A DNA stretch of 64,000 bases from an uncultured Oscillospiraceae bacterium (GCA_947629915.1 CANRFN010000005.1:39121-103120); one strand, 5' to 3'; positions 1 to 8,733 are shown, counted from the stretch's first letter. Program-made: numbers and translations. The notes: generated from the letters alone by a model not told the origin.

Positions 1-291
1 GGGGGCAAAGTACCCGTAGTGATCGTAGACCACCACGGAGACGAAAGCGCAGATGTGTATGGCACCATCACCCATAACCGGGCGCGTGGCACTCACCTTT
101 TGGAACCCATGAAAGCAATTGTCAAGAAACTTCTTGACGAGGGCAAGACCGTGCAGGAGATCGGGAAACAATTGGGTATGAAGCCGGAGGAAGTGTTTAG
201 GCTTTCAGGATTTACACGAGAAGAATTTCTCTCTCTCATGACACAGGGCCACAACACCTACAGCAAGGCCATATACTACAAGCACACATGA
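1..291 (+). CDS. ParB-like nuclease/partition domain protein, C-terminal part (phage)
   Basis: The frame is open from base 1, so the gene starts upstream of the window. The visible part reads as the end of a ParB/Srx N-terminal domain (HNRARGTH, where the Arg-rich box contacts DNA or nucleotide) followed by a helix-turn-helix-like segment (VQEIGKQLGMKPEEVFRLSG). Small proteins of this type are common just before the terminase genes in Clostridia prophages. Family knowledge suggests DNA binding or nicking near the packaging site; the role here is inferred from position. The closing codons (AIYYKHT) precede TGA at 289-291. Confidence 0.6.
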   Translation, partial: GGKVPVVIVDHHGDESADVYGTITHNRARGTHLLEPMKAIVKKLLDEGKTVQEIGKQLGMKPEEVFRLSGFTREEFLSLMTQGHNTYSKAIYYKHT

Positions 292-963
292 TCTGCATAT
301 ACGGAGTACGACAGGAGGCCTCTATGCTCGCGCCAGGATTCGCTCAGAGAGCGATTAGACCCCTTAGCCATATCCAAGCATACCTGGCGCTAGCGCGTCC
401 CTCCGTGGCGCTCAGAGGCCTTTACGCCCGCCCGCCCCCTCCCCGGGTCCTTCCAGGGGGTAGGGGCCTGGCCAGCGGGCTCGTCGACCCCAACGCGTGC
501 ATGATTTTGTAGAAAATTTTTTGGCATTTCGTTGCGCATCACACTAAATACAATCCATGATACGCAGCAAATATCAGCAAGTCCGCACCAGATTTCTCCG
601 GTCTGGTGTTGAGATATGGGCAGTTTTCTTGTCCATGCGTTCACTCCTTTATAAGCCAACATGCGGATAAGTGGCTCACAGGATTTGATTCCTGTGCCGG
701 AGGTGCAATTCCCCTGAGTCCGTGACCTCTGCCAGGCCTCTGCTTTGGACACAGCACGCACACTTGGCAGCTTATATGCCCCCGGCTGGCCCGCCACCAG
801 CTGGGGGAAACCTTTGCCGTGGCCAGGATAAACGGCAGTTGGATGGTTGGCTGCAACGATTTGGCGAGGCGGAAATCGGATGTGGTGAGGTTCTGGCAGT
901 CCTCGGACTAGGCCAGAGTGTAGCCTTTCGGTGCAGTCAGTTTGGCAGAAAGGAATGGCCAGC
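292..963 (+). other. Non-coding stretch upstream of terminase; possible cos/packaging region and structured RNA
   Basis: No convincing gene lies here. Bases 420-475 are an unusually GC-rich, pyrimidine-skewed block, as often seen around cos or packaging sites. Bases 677-870 are dense in inverted repeats: 677-683 pairs with 690-696 (7 bp), 729-734 with 765-770, 779-789 with 797-807 (11 bp with one G-U), and 815-820 with 832-837. The stretch 717-733 resembles the B12 box of cobalamin riboswitches and 702-712 resembles its upstream conserved GGTG-AA-CC segment, but the spacing is too short for a canonical element. Function is unproven. Confidence 0.35.
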
Positions 964-1527
964 ATGGCAGACGAAGAGAAGATCGTAACGATAGACGATG
1001 AGTCCATCACGGACAAAGCGAGCATCGCAAGGATCCTCGGGCTGTCAGTTCGGAGGATTGAGCAGCTGGCCCAGGACGGAGTAATCGTCCCGGTAGTTCG
1101 TGGGAAGTACGCCATCGGGGATACCATCCGGCGGTACATCAAGAAGCTGACGGACAACCCGGTGGATGAGGAGGACATCAAGCTCGACAAAAACCGGCGG
1201 ATAGCGGAGACAGCCATCAAAGCCAACAAGGCAGCGATGGCCAAGATCCAGCTCGCTGAGATGCAGGGCAAGATGTACCGAGAGGAAGACATTGCTGCTG
1301 TCACGGAAGATCTGATCTACGCATTCCGGGGGGCACTGATGGCACTCCCAGGCCGTATCTCAATGGACCTGGTGGGCATCAAGACGGCAGCAGAAGCAGC
1401 GCAGATTGTCCAGGCTGAGACACACAAGATCATGCGAGAGCTGGCACAGTACGAGTATGACCCAAAGGTGTATCAGGCCAGGATCAATGCGAGGAACCAG
1501 CTGAGCGATAGCGACTACGATGAATGA
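964..1527 (+). CDS. Terminase small subunit (Nu1-like)
   Basis: This 187-residue protein should recognise the phage packaging site and load the large terminase. Its N-terminus contains a winged-helix/MerR-like HTH (ITDKASIARILGLSVRRIEQLAQDG, split here only for description) followed by a basic linker, and a long helical C-terminal half typical of Nu1/gp1-type subunits that oligomerise and bind the large subunit. I chose ATG 964 because the ribosome binding site AGAAAGGA (947-954) lies 9 nt upstream; ATG 955 abuts that site. The gene overlaps the large subunit by 8 bp, implying translational coupling. Confidence 0.8.
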   Translation: MADEEKIVTIDDESITDKASIARILGLSVRRIEQLAQDGVIVPVVRGKYAIGDTIRRYIKKLTDNPVDEEDIKLDKNRRIAETAIKANKAAMAKIQLAEMQGKMYREEDIAAVTEDLIYAFRGALMALPGRISMDLVGIKTAAEAAQIVQAETHKIMRELAQYEYDPKVYQARINARNQLSDSDYDE

Positions 1528-3484
1528 CACGGACCGCAAGAGAATCAATAAGCTGTTCCGAAAGCTGCTGGTGAGGCTGAACCCCCCGGAGGACCTCACG
1601 GTATCGCAATGGGCAGAGAGATTCCGCGTGCTGTCCTCCGAGAGTTCGGCCGAACCTGGCACATGGAGGAATGGCCGGACCAAGTACCTGGTGGACGTCA
1701 TGGACGCATTCACGGATCCGAAGATCCGGCGCATCGTCATGGTGGCAGCATCCCAGGTAGGCAAGAGTGAGTTCATAAACAACTGCATCGGCTACATCAT
1801 CTCCCAGGACCCAGGGTCAATCCTGTTCATCCAGCCCACGACCATTGACGCCCGGGAGTACTCCAAGCTGAGGATTGGCCCGATGCTGCGGGATAGCCCC
1901 ACGCTGGCCAAGCTGATTGATGCAGCCAGGAGCAAGGAAGTGTACAACTCCCTGCTCCAGAAGTCATACCCCGGCGGGATACTCACGCTGACAGGGTCCA
2001 CCGAGGCGCACGCCCTGGCATCAAAGCCGATCCGGTACGTGTTCGGCGATGAGAGGGACCGGTGGGCAACGTCTGCCGGCACCGAAGGCGATCCCTGGTC
2101 CCTGGCTATGGCACGTCAGAAGACGTTTTACAATGCCAAGGCGGTGGAAGTCAGTACCCCCACCGTGAAGGGAGCCAGCAACATCGAGAGATCTTATGCG
2201 AGGGGTACCATGGAGCGATGGAAGACACAATGCCCGCACTGCGGTCAGTACCACGAGATCCAATGGAAGGATATCCGGTACAGCTACGATGAGTCCTTCG
2301 TGCATGGAGAGATCACGTACAACGTGATGGAGGTCTCCTACCTCTGCCCTGGCTGCGGTGCTCTGTCGGATGAGATCACGATGAAGAGACAGCCGGCACG
2401 CTGGGAGGCGGACAATCCCTCTGCCCTGATCAACGGCATCCGGTCCTTCTGGCTCAATGCGTTTGTATCCCAGTGGGAGTCCTGGAAGGACATCGTCACA
2501 CAGTTCTTGGACGCCAAGGGCGACTCCAAGAAGTTGCAGGTGGTGTACAACACATGCTTCGGCCAGCTCTGGGAGAACCGTGGAGACATGGAGACCGAAG
2601 AGGGCATGATGGCACGCCGGGAGGATTACGGCATCCGTGAGGACGGCTCCCCCGTGGAACTGCCTGATGGGGTGCTTGTGATTACCGCCGGTATAGACAC
2701 CCAGGATGACCGCATGGAATATGAGATTGTCGGACACGGGCATTTCGGGGAGACCTGGGGTCTGGAGAAAGGCATCATCATGGGACGTCCTGACTCCGAT
2801 GAGGTGTGGGAGTCCCTGGACAAGATGGTGTTCACACGGCAGATGCACTTTGCAGACGGCATCCCGTTGCGGGTGGCCAGGTCCTTTGTGGACGAAGGTG
2901 GCCACTTCACCCAGGAGGTACGGCAGAGGTGCAGAGACAGGCAGCGGATGAACGTGTTCTGTATCAAGGGCATGGCCGGAGAGGACAGACCGTACACCGC
3001 ACCGCCGAAGAAGCAGAAGATAGTGATCCGGCAGAGGTACATCGGCGAGTGCTGGCAGTACCAGCTTGGTGTTGATGCCGGAAAGCAAGTAATCATGGAT
3101 AACCTGAGAGTGAAAACGCCTGGTTCCCGTTACTGTCACTTCCCCAAGAGGGATGACTACGGGCCGGCGTTTTTTTCCGGTTTACTGTCCGAGCGCCTGA
3201 CCTATGACGCGAACAAGAAGCACCCATGGCAGTGGGTGAAGATCCCGGGCCATGAGCGGAATGAGGCGCTGGACTGCCGGAACTACGCCAACGCTGCATT
3301 CAAATCTATGCCGGCGAACCTGGATGCCATAGACGCCCAGCTGAAGCGCCTGCGGAAGCTCCCGGTGGAACAGAAGGAACCGGCAGAGACACCGCAGAAG
3401 CCGGCGCAGAGTGTGCCGGTGAGACAGCCCCAGGTAAAGCCACGGCGCAGATCTAGGGCGAGTCAATTTTACGAGGAGTGGTGA
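1520..3484 (+). CDS. Terminase large subunit, GpA family
   Basis: The 654-residue protein is the ATP-driven packaging motor and endonuclease of the phage head. The ATPase domain carries a Walker A-type loop AASQVGKS at residues 76-83. A CPHC...CPGC pair of cysteine motifs (about residues 236-275) suggests a zinc-bound insertion, as in many GpA proteins. The nuclease domain begins around VLVITAGIDTQDDR (about 390), whose acidic residues fit the RNase H-like metal site. Length and domain order match lambda gpA relatives. It starts inside the small-subunit gene and is followed immediately by a gpW-like gene, reproducing the lambda order Nu1-A-W-B. Confidence 0.95.
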   Translation: MNDTDRKRINKLFRKLLVRLNPPEDLTVSQWAERFRVLSSESSAEPGTWRNGRTKYLVDVMDAFTDPKIRRIVMVAASQVGKSEFINNCIGYIISQDPGSILFIQPTTIDAREYSKLRIGPMLRDSPTLAKLIDAARSKEVYNSLLQKSYPGGILTLTGSTEAHALASKPIRYVFGDERDRWATSAGTEGDPWSLAMARQKTFYNAKAVEVSTPTVKGASNIERSYARGTMERWKTQCPHCGQYHEIQWKDIRYSYDESFVHGEITYNVMEVSYLCPGCGALSDEITMKRQPARWEADNPSALINGIRSFWLNAFVSQWESWKDIVTQFLDAKGDSKKLQVVYNTCFGQLWENRGDMETEEGMMARREDYGIREDGSPVELPDGVLVITAGIDTQDDRMEYEIVGHGHFGETWGLEKGIIMGRPDSDEVWESLDKMVFTRQMHFADGIPLRVARSFVDEGGHFTQEVRQRCRDRQRMNVFCIKGMAGEDRPYTAPPKKQKIVIRQRYIGECWQYQLGVDAGKQVIMDNLRVKTPGSRYCHFPKRDDYGPAFFSGLLSERLTYDANKKHPWQWVKIPGHERNEALDCRNYANAAFKSMPANLDAIDAQLKRLRKLPVEQKEPAETPQKPAQSVPVRQPQVKPRRRSRASQFYEEW

Positions 3485-3486
3485 TC

Positions 3487-3750
3487 ATGGCAACAACCAG
3501 GAAAGAGCGAGTTGAGAAGCAGATCGCATTTCGGGAACGCACTCTGGATGCTCTGTATGACGCCTATGAGGCACTGGCTGCTGGCCGGGTGAAGTCATAC
3601 CGGATTGATGACCGCGATCTTACATACCTGGACATCGGCACTCTGTGGAATCAGATCAAGGAGATCGAAGAGGAAATCAATGAGCTGACCGCAGAGATGA
3701 ATGGTGCCGGGGCGAGGAAAGCGGTGGCAGTAGTGCCCCGGGACTGGTGA
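3487..3750 (+). CDS. gpW-like head-tail joining protein
   Basis: This 87-residue helical protein occupies the lambda W position between terminase and portal. The sequence is dominated by two amphipathic helices around a short beta-like segment (RVKSYRIDDRDLTYLDI), the layout of lambda gpW, which plugs the head before tail attachment. Start ATG 3487 is preceded by GAGGAG at 3473-3478 with good spacing; the upstream in-frame GTG at 3478 overlaps that ribosome binding site. Similar proteins are also filed as DUF6148, so the gpW name rests on fold and gene order rather than strong identity. Confidence 0.65.
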   Translation: MATTRKERVEKQIAFRERTLDALYDAYEALAAGRVKSYRIDDRDLTYLDIGTLWNQIKEIEEEINELTAEMNGAGARKAVAVVPRDW

Positions 3751-3759
3751 GGTGAGACG

Positions 3760-5358
3760 ATGGCAAAGAGGTACAAGGACAGGATCCGGGCGAGCGGATA
3801 CAGCGAGTCTGGCGCCAGCGTGATCAAGAGGGCCCTGAAGAGTTTCAAGGCAATTTCAGGATCCCCACATGATGATATCGATGCCAACAACTTCACCCTC
3901 CGGCAGAGGTCCAGGGTGCTCTATACGGCATCCCCGGTGGCCACTTCGGCGATCAACACCAACCGCACCAACGTTGTTGGATGTGGGCTTGAGCTGCGTG
4001 GTGCACTGAAGAAGAACATCCTGCACATGACGGATGAACAGGCCCGGGCATGGCATGAGTCCACAGAGGCAGAGTTTGAGATGTGGGCAGGAGATAAGAC
4101 GCGATGTGACGCCATTGGCCTGAACAACTTCTATGAGATCCAACAGCTGGCACTGAAAAGCTGGCTGATGTCCGGCGATGCGTTTGTGCTCATCAAGCGG
4201 TATCCCAGCACCAAGCTCAGCCCTTACACTCTCCGCCTCCATGTGATTGAGGCAGACCGTATCTCCACTCCCACATACTGCGGGAGCGCGGGGAACGTCA
4301 GAGTCGGGATTGTGCCTCCTGGATATCCGGGGGCCGGGAACCTGGTCTATGACGGCGTGGAGGTGGACGGCAACGGCATGGTGGTTGCGTACTACATATG
4401 CAACCGGTACCCGTTCGAAATGTACACCATGGGCAACACCGAGTGGACAAGAGTCGAAGCTGTGGGCGCCAAGACAGGCCTCCCGAACATCCTCCACATC
4501 ATGGAGGCAGAGCGACCGGACCAGTACCGAGGCGTCCCGTACCTGGCCCAGGTGATTGAGCCTCTCCTCCAGCTCCGCAGGTACACAGAGAGTGAGCTGA
4601 TGGCAGCACTGGTGCAGACGTTCTTCACGGCCTGGATCGTGACAAAATCAGATCCCTCTGCCCTGCCCTTCAACGAGACCGGCGAGCTGGATCCGTACGG
4701 CAACCCAACGGACATCTCCGAGGATCCAAACGAGTACGAGATGGGCCCGGGCACCGTTAACGTCCTCCAGGAGGGCGAAGAGGTGCAGTTCGGCAACCCA
4801 AACATTCCGACAGCCGGGTTTGAAACCTTTGTCAAGACGGTCTGCAAGATGGTCGGCGCAGCACTGGAAATCCCTGAGGAGATCCTCCTGAAGGAGTTTG
4901 ACAGCAGCTACAGCGCCTCCCGTGGCGCTCTGCTGGAGGCATGGAAGGCATTTAAGATGCGCCGGTCCTGGTTTGTCTCTGACTTCTGCCAGCCTGTGTA
5001 CAAGATCTGGCTGTCTGAGGCGGTGGCCAGGGGCCGGGTGAAGGCACCAGGATTCTTCGCTGATCCGCTCATCCAGGACGCCTGGTGCAGCGCTCAGTGG
5101 ACAGGACCTGCGCAGGGTAGCTTGGACCCGCTGAAGGAGGCCAACGCAGACCTGGCGCTGATCAATGCCGGCATCAAGACGCACACCAGTGTCACCCTCG
5201 AGAGAGGTGGCGGAGACTGGGAGAAGAACGTGGCCCAGCTGAAGCATGAAAAAGAACTATTGGCCGAAGGAGGTATGAGCTATGCCCAGACAGGCACCCC
5301 CGGCAACTCCGGGAGCTCCGACCCAGACGGGGACGGCAACGCCAACAACCAGGACTAA
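3760..5358 (+). CDS. Portal protein, lambda gpB family
   Basis: The 532-residue protein should form the dodecameric portal at one head vertex through which DNA is pumped. Start ATG 3760 follows GAGGTGAG. The sequence contains typical family blocks: an N-terminal region with TNRTNVVGCG, a central WLMSGDAF segment and a C-terminal helical crown region with EEILLKEFDSSYSASRGALLEAW. Its last 77 bases overlap the protease gene, whose ribosome binding site lies within the portal coding sequence. The C-terminal tail is rich in Gly, Asp and Asn and probably disordered. Confidence 0.93.
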   Translation: MAKRYKDRIRASGYSESGASVIKRALKSFKAISGSPHDDIDANNFTLRQRSRVLYTASPVATSAINTNRTNVVGCGLELRGALKKNILHMTDEQARAWHESTEAEFEMWAGDKTRCDAIGLNNFYEIQQLALKSWLMSGDAFVLIKRYPSTKLSPYTLRLHVIEADRISTPTYCGSAGNVRVGIVPPGYPGAGNLVYDGVEVDGNGMVVAYYICNRYPFEMYTMGNTEWTRVEAVGAKTGLPNILHIMEAERPDQYRGVPYLAQVIEPLLQLRRYTESELMAALVQTFFTAWIVTKSDPSALPFNETGELDPYGNPTDISEDPNEYEMGPGTVNVLQEGEEVQFGNPNIPTAGFETFVKTVCKMVGAALEIPEEILLKEFDSSYSASRGALLEAWKAFKMRRSWFVSDFCQPVYKIWLSEAVARGRVKAPGFFADPLIQDAWCSAQWTGPAQGSLDPLKEANADLALINAGIKTHTSVTLERGGGDWEKNVAQLKHEKELLAEGGMSYAQTGTPGNSGSSDPDGDGNANNQD

Positions 5359-6574
5359 CCTCCATGCGTACAGCATGGCGGTAAGGGACAACAACACCGC
5401 AGAGATTACCATGTATGGAGACATCGTGGAGTCGAGACCGTATGACTGGTGGACCGGCAGGTATGTGGACGGTGAATTCATCATCCGTGCTGAGTTCCTG
5501 GAGGATCTGGAGAAAGTCAGTGGTTGCACAGACATCACGATCCGGATTGACAGCTGCGGTGGCGATGCCAACGTATCCAACATGATCCACAACAGACTGA
5601 GAGAGCTAGCGAGAAATGGCGTGCACCTGACCTGCGTGGTGGACGGTGCTGCCATGTCCGGTGGCTCTCTTATCATGTGCGCCTGTGACAATGTCCAGGT
5701 TAATCCGTCCAGTCTTATCATGATCCACAAGTGCTGGTCCATGGTCTATGGCCAGTACAACGCGGATGAGCTCCGCGATATGGCGAAACAGCAGGACGCC
5801 TACGATGAAATGCAGGTTGCCATCTACAAGCGGAAGACGGGGCTGTCTGACACTGTTCTGAAACACATGATGAGCGACACCACCACTATGACCGGAGAGC
5901 AAGCACTGGAAAAGGGATTTGCTGATGAGCTGATCCTGGACACTGATGCCGATCTGAACATTGCAGCATCGGCGGACAAGCGCAAGCTGTTCGTCAACGG
6001 TCGAGTCATGCCCTTGCCCCCGAATGTGTCACTCCCTGACAAAATTCCGACACAAGAGGACCAGGAGCCAACCACAGTCAATGCGGGAACCGCTGCAGAG
6101 GGGCCCGATGACAATAACCAGCCGGATACCACCGGCGAAGTCGAAGGAGGTCATAACGATATGACACCGGAAGAGTACCGGGAGCAGCACCCGGACGAAT
6201 ACGCCCAGCTGGTGAGCCAGATCCTGGCTGGAGCAAACACTGACGCCGTACAGCAGGAGCGTGAGCGCATCCGTGGCATTGACGAGGTGGCGAGCCTCTT
6301 CTCTGCCGACATGGTGCAGGAGGCCAAGTACGGCGCCACTGCATGCGATGCTCGTGAGCTGACTTTCCGGGCAGCGCAGAAGGCCGTTCAGGAGGGCCGT
6401 ACGTTCCTTTCCAACCTGAACGATGATTCTCAGGCCAGCGGGGCCAACGGTGTTGGTGCTACCCCGAACAACGGCACTGAGGGCACCACCAACGCAAACA
6501 CGGCTAACGACATCCAGGCTGATGCAAAGCGGGCTGTCGAGCTGTACAAGCAGATGAAAGGGGAGGTTAGATAA
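5282..6574 (+). CDS. Head maturation protease (ClpP/S49-type) with C-terminal scaffold domain
   Basis: A 430-residue capsid protease of the lambda gpC type. The N-terminal part is an S49/ClpP-like serine protease: catalytic Ser126 in AAMSGGS and a likely His149 in IMIHKC, with the oxyanion SCGGD block at 91-95. From about residue 290 the protein turns into a charged, Asn/Thr-rich helical region expected to act as scaffold. ATG 5282 is chosen despite a 77-bp overlap with the portal gene because a perfect AAGGAGG (5267-5273) lies 8 nt upstream; ATG 5375 has only weak signals. An internal start encodes the scaffold alone (see 6161). Confidence 0.88.
   Translation: MPRQAPPATPGAPTQTGTATPTTRTNLHAYSMAVRDNNTAEITMYGDIVESRPYDWWTGRYVDGEFIIRAEFLEDLEKVSGCTDITIRIDSCGGDANVSNMIHNRLRELARNGVHLTCVVDGAAMSGGSLIMCACDNVQVNPSSLIMIHKCWSMVYGQYNADELRDMAKQQDAYDEMQVAIYKRKTGLSDTVLKHMMSDTTTMTGEQALEKGFADELILDTDADLNIAASADKRKLFVNGRVMPLPPNVSLPDKIPTQEDQEPTTVNAGTAAEGPDDNNQPDTTGEVEGGHNDMTPEEYREQHPDEYAQLVSQILAGANTDAVQQERERIRGIDEVASLFSADMVQEAKYGATACDARELTFRAAQKAVQEGRTFLSNLNDDSQASGANGVGATPNNGTEGTTNANTANDIQADAKRAVELYKQMKGEVR
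6161..6574 (+). CDS. Nested scaffolding protein from an internal start of the protease gene
   Basis: An in-frame ATG at 6161 is preceded by a second perfect AAGGAGG (6144-6150), 10 nt upstream, inside the protease gene. Translation from it would give a separate 137-residue protein starting MTPEEYREQHPDEYAQL, made of charged helices and a Gly/Asn/Thr-rich linker. In lambda the scaffold Nu3 is encoded exactly this way inside gene C. The ribosome binding site and frame are seen directly; the scaffold role is inferred from the lambda precedent and the position before decoration and capsid genes. Confidence 0.75.
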   Translation: MTPEEYREQHPDEYAQLVSQILAGANTDAVQQERERIRGIDEVASLFSADMVQEAKYGATACDARELTFRAAQKAVQEGRTFLSNLNDDSQASGANGVGATPNNGTEGTTNANTANDIQADAKRAVELYKQMKGEVR

Positions 6575-6954
6575 TGGACCTGGCACGCAAGGTAGGCGAG
6601 TGCTCCGTTGATAATCTCTTCGCGGGTGTTTTCCCGCGGAGCGATACCGCCGGTATCACGCTGAGGGCCACTAAGGCCGGTCTGATCAAGCGTGGCGCCA
6701 TCCTGGCTTACAGCGAGGATGATGGCAGCTACGCACCGCTCACCGAGGAGAACAAGGCCAACGCCTCTGTGATCCTCTGTGATGATGTGGATGTCCAGGA
6801 GGGCGATGTGGCTGGGGGCGTCAAGACCGCAGCTTACGTCAGCGGTAACTTCAATCGCAATGCGGTTGATCACGGTACTGCGTCTGCGCTGGACCACGTC
6901 ATTACCAATTCTCTCCGCCTCAACGGCATCAAGTTGACCGACATGGCGGAGTAA
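6574..6954 (+). CDS. Head decoration protein (lambda gpD-like)
   Basis: A 126-residue protein overlapping the protease stop as TAATG. Its sequence (for example TKAGLIKRGAILAYSEDDGSY and VSGNFNRNAV) matches the beta-rich D-type head stabilisation family, whose trimers sit on the expanded capsid. Placement between protease/scaffold and the major capsid gene is the lambda C-Nu3-D-E order. It ends 13 bp before the major capsid ATG, which has its own strong ribosome binding site TAAGGAGG. Confidence 0.82.
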   Translation: MDLARKVGECSVDNLFAGVFPRSDTAGITLRATKAGLIKRGAILAYSEDDGSYAPLTEENKANASVILCDDVDVQEGDVAGGVKTAAYVSGNFNRNAVDHGTASALDHVITNSLRLNGIKLTDMAE

Positions 6955-6967
6955 GGAGGTTTAACCA

Positions 6968-8062
6968 ATGGATATCTACAGCACCGCATACATGCTCGCA
7001 GCGGTCCGCGAGATCCCGCCCGAGCACACCTTCTTCAAGTCCCGGTACTTCCCGACCAACACCGCCATGGACGTCTTCGGTACCTCCAAGGTGCTGATCG
7101 ACTTCAAGGGCAGCAACCGGAAGAAGGCACCCTTTGTGATGCCTCGCATCGGGGCTATGCCCATCGGCCGGGACGGCTTCTCGACCTATGAGCTGGAGCC
7201 CGCCTACATGTCGATCTCCATGCCCCTCACCATCGACCAGCTGACTAAGCGTGGTTTTGGTGAGTCCATCCTCTCCGGCATGACTCCGGCAGACCGTGCC
7301 CGCACCATCCTGGTCAATGACCTGGCTGAGATGAACGCTCGCATGGCCCGCACCGAGGAGTGCCTGGCATGTGAAACCATGCTGAAGAACGGCGCCGTGA
7401 TGCGTCACGTCTCCGACAACCCCGATGTCTATGTTGACGTCCCGGTAAAGTTCTATGACGGAGACACAAATCCGTGCGAGTTCAAGGTAACCACCGGTTG
7501 GACCCACTCCGAATACAAGAATAACGGATGGGTGATGGGCACCTGGTACAAGGACATGTGCGATATGATCGCACGCCTGAAGCGCCGTGGCCTCCCCTGC
7601 TCCGAGTTCCTGATATCTGCGGATGTGGGCCAGTTCCTCATCGAAGACCCGTGGGTTGTCGCTATGATGGACAACCGCCGGATTGAGATGGGCCGGATCG
7701 CGCCTTCTGAACTCACCGAGTACGTGGTGAACCTGGGTACCTTCAACTTCAACGGCAGACTCATGGACATCCTGGTCAGTGATGGCACCTATGAGAGCGA
7801 TGAGGGCGAGGATACCCCGTACATCCCCGATGAGACCGTGATCGCAACAGCCCCCAACACCGGTAAGGGCCTCTATGGCGCCATCACACAGCTGGAGGCA
7901 GACGGCGAGTTCCATACCTACGCGGGAATGCGCGTGCCTCAGCACATCTTCACCATGGTTCCTCCTGTCAAGGAGACCAAGCTCTCCAGCGCTCCGCTCT
8001 TCGTTCCCACCCGTCCCAACCCCTGGGTGGTGGCCACTAATGTCCTCACCGGAAACCCTTAG
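6968..8062 (+). CDS. Major capsid protein (lambda gpE family)
   Basis: A 364-residue capsid shell protein, starting at ATG 6968 after TAAGGAGGT. Family-typical features include the N-terminal IYSTAYMLAAVREIPPEHTF segment (described here in part), the central E-loop/P-domain region and the conserved C-terminal block around HIFTMVPPVKE. The last sense codons GGA AAC CCT before TAG form a canonical -1 slippery heptamer followed by a stable stem, so a minor extended form fused to the next reading frame is likely (see 8053). The protein is the most abundant expected product of the late operon. Confidence 0.93.
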   Translation: MDIYSTAYMLAAVREIPPEHTFFKSRYFPTNTAMDVFGTSKVLIDFKGSNRKKAPFVMPRIGAMPIGRDGFSTYELEPAYMSISMPLTIDQLTKRGFGESILSGMTPADRARTILVNDLAEMNARMARTEECLACETMLKNGAVMRHVSDNPDVYVDVPVKFYDGDTNPCEFKVTTGWTHSEYKNNGWVMGTWYKDMCDMIARLKRRGLPCSEFLISADVGQFLIEDPWVVAMMDNRRIEMGRIAPSELTEYVVNLGTFNFNGRLMDILVSDGTYESDEGEDTPYIPDETVIATAPNTGKGLYGAITQLEADGEFHTYAGMRVPQHIFTMVPPVKETKLSSAPLFVPTRPNPWVVATNVLTGNP

Positions 8063-8104
8063 TCTCCCTTTTGCCGGATGATACGGTACAGTACGGCAAG
8101 AGGG
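8053..8104 (+). promoter_or_regulatory. Candidate programmed -1 frameshift signal at the end of the capsid gene
   Basis: The heptamer A AAC CCT (8053-8059) lies in the X XXY YYZ phase relative to the capsid frame, immediately before TAG 8060-8062. A spacer of 6 nt follows, then an 11-bp stem: CCCTTTTGCCG (8066-8076) pairs with CGGCAAGAGGG (8094-8104) with one G-U. The next open frame is the -1 frame and has no stop between the slip site and 8071. This is the standard architecture of a -1 frameshift element. Confidence 0.6.
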
Positions 8105-8733
8105 TAAGCGATCTGCAGTCGGGTATCACGATTGACAGAGACAGGGTCCTGCACGGCACGCTCCACTACGTGAAGGACTATGAGGAGTTCAACCCGTCCA
8201 ACGTGGCCGAACAGTCTGGTAACTATGTCGCCATGCAACTGCCGGACACCGAGACCTGCGAGATCACCAGCGCCTCCGGCACCAAGTCCCTGCCAAAGGA
8301 CGACCGCCAGCTGGTCTGGCGTGTGAAGGATCAGGACGCAACACTCAAGGTCAAGACCGAGGAGCGTGAGGAGACTTACAGCGCCTCAGGTCTAACTCTT
8401 GAGCAAGACCCCGCCACGGCGCACATTCTGCACGCAGGGGCGCCTTTGATGGCTCAGCCATATAGTAATAGCCCCCTGGCGGAAGACGTCACTGAGAGCC
8501 CCTCAGACGCCCTTATCGCGAACCGCGTTTCTGTGGTAGGCGTGGGTAATGTGGCCCTCCCTGACGGTGTGGATCTGGTGGACGGCCACATGGATGAGGC
8601 AAGCCTTATGAGCCTGACTCAGAAGCAGCTCCTGGCACTTGCCCAGGAGATGGGACTGTCCCCATCTAAGCAAGCGACCAAGAGTAAGCTGGCATCTCAG
8701 TTGAGCTCAGTTGAGCTGGAGGTGCTCAATTGA
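8071..8733 (+). CDS. Head protein of unknown fold with C-terminal HeH/SAP-like domain; probable capsid frameshift extension
   Basis: The frame begins with a TTG at 8071 that has no ribosome binding site and is buried in a stem, so independent initiation looks poor. It lies in the -1 frame of the capsid gene and is probably translated as a capsid fusion after frameshifting, giving a protein of about 588 residues. The N-terminal part (YGKRVSDLQSGITID) resembles small head proteins found after capsid genes in Clostridia phages. The C-terminus (LMSLTQKQLLALAQEMGLSP) looks like a HeH/SAP helix-extension-helix. A role as a minor head or portal-proximal subunit is inferred. Confidence 0.6.
   Translation: MPDDTVQYGKRVSDLQSGITIDRDRVLHGTLHYVKDYEEFNPSNVAEQSGNYVAMQLPDTETCEITSASGTKSLPKDDRQLVWRVKDQDATLKVKTEEREETYSASGLTLEQDPATAHILHAGAPLMAQPYSNSPLAEDVTESPSDALIANRVSVVGVGNVALPDGVDLVDGHMDEASLMSLTQKQLLALAQEMGLSPSKQATKSKLASQLSSVELEVLN

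Noticed and set aside
288..512. 74-codon frame after the ParB-like gene
   Set aside because: Arg/Pro-rich composition from the GC-rich block, no start signal; likely non-coding packaging region.
661..725. tRNA-like hairpins upstream of the terminase genes
   Set aside because: The candidate anticodon stem has 7 pairs with a 6-base loop, the D arm is missing and the acceptor does not close on either strand.
2021..3139. 372-codon antisense frame opposite the large terminase
   Set aside because: Shadow frame; the terminase on the plus strand is clear.
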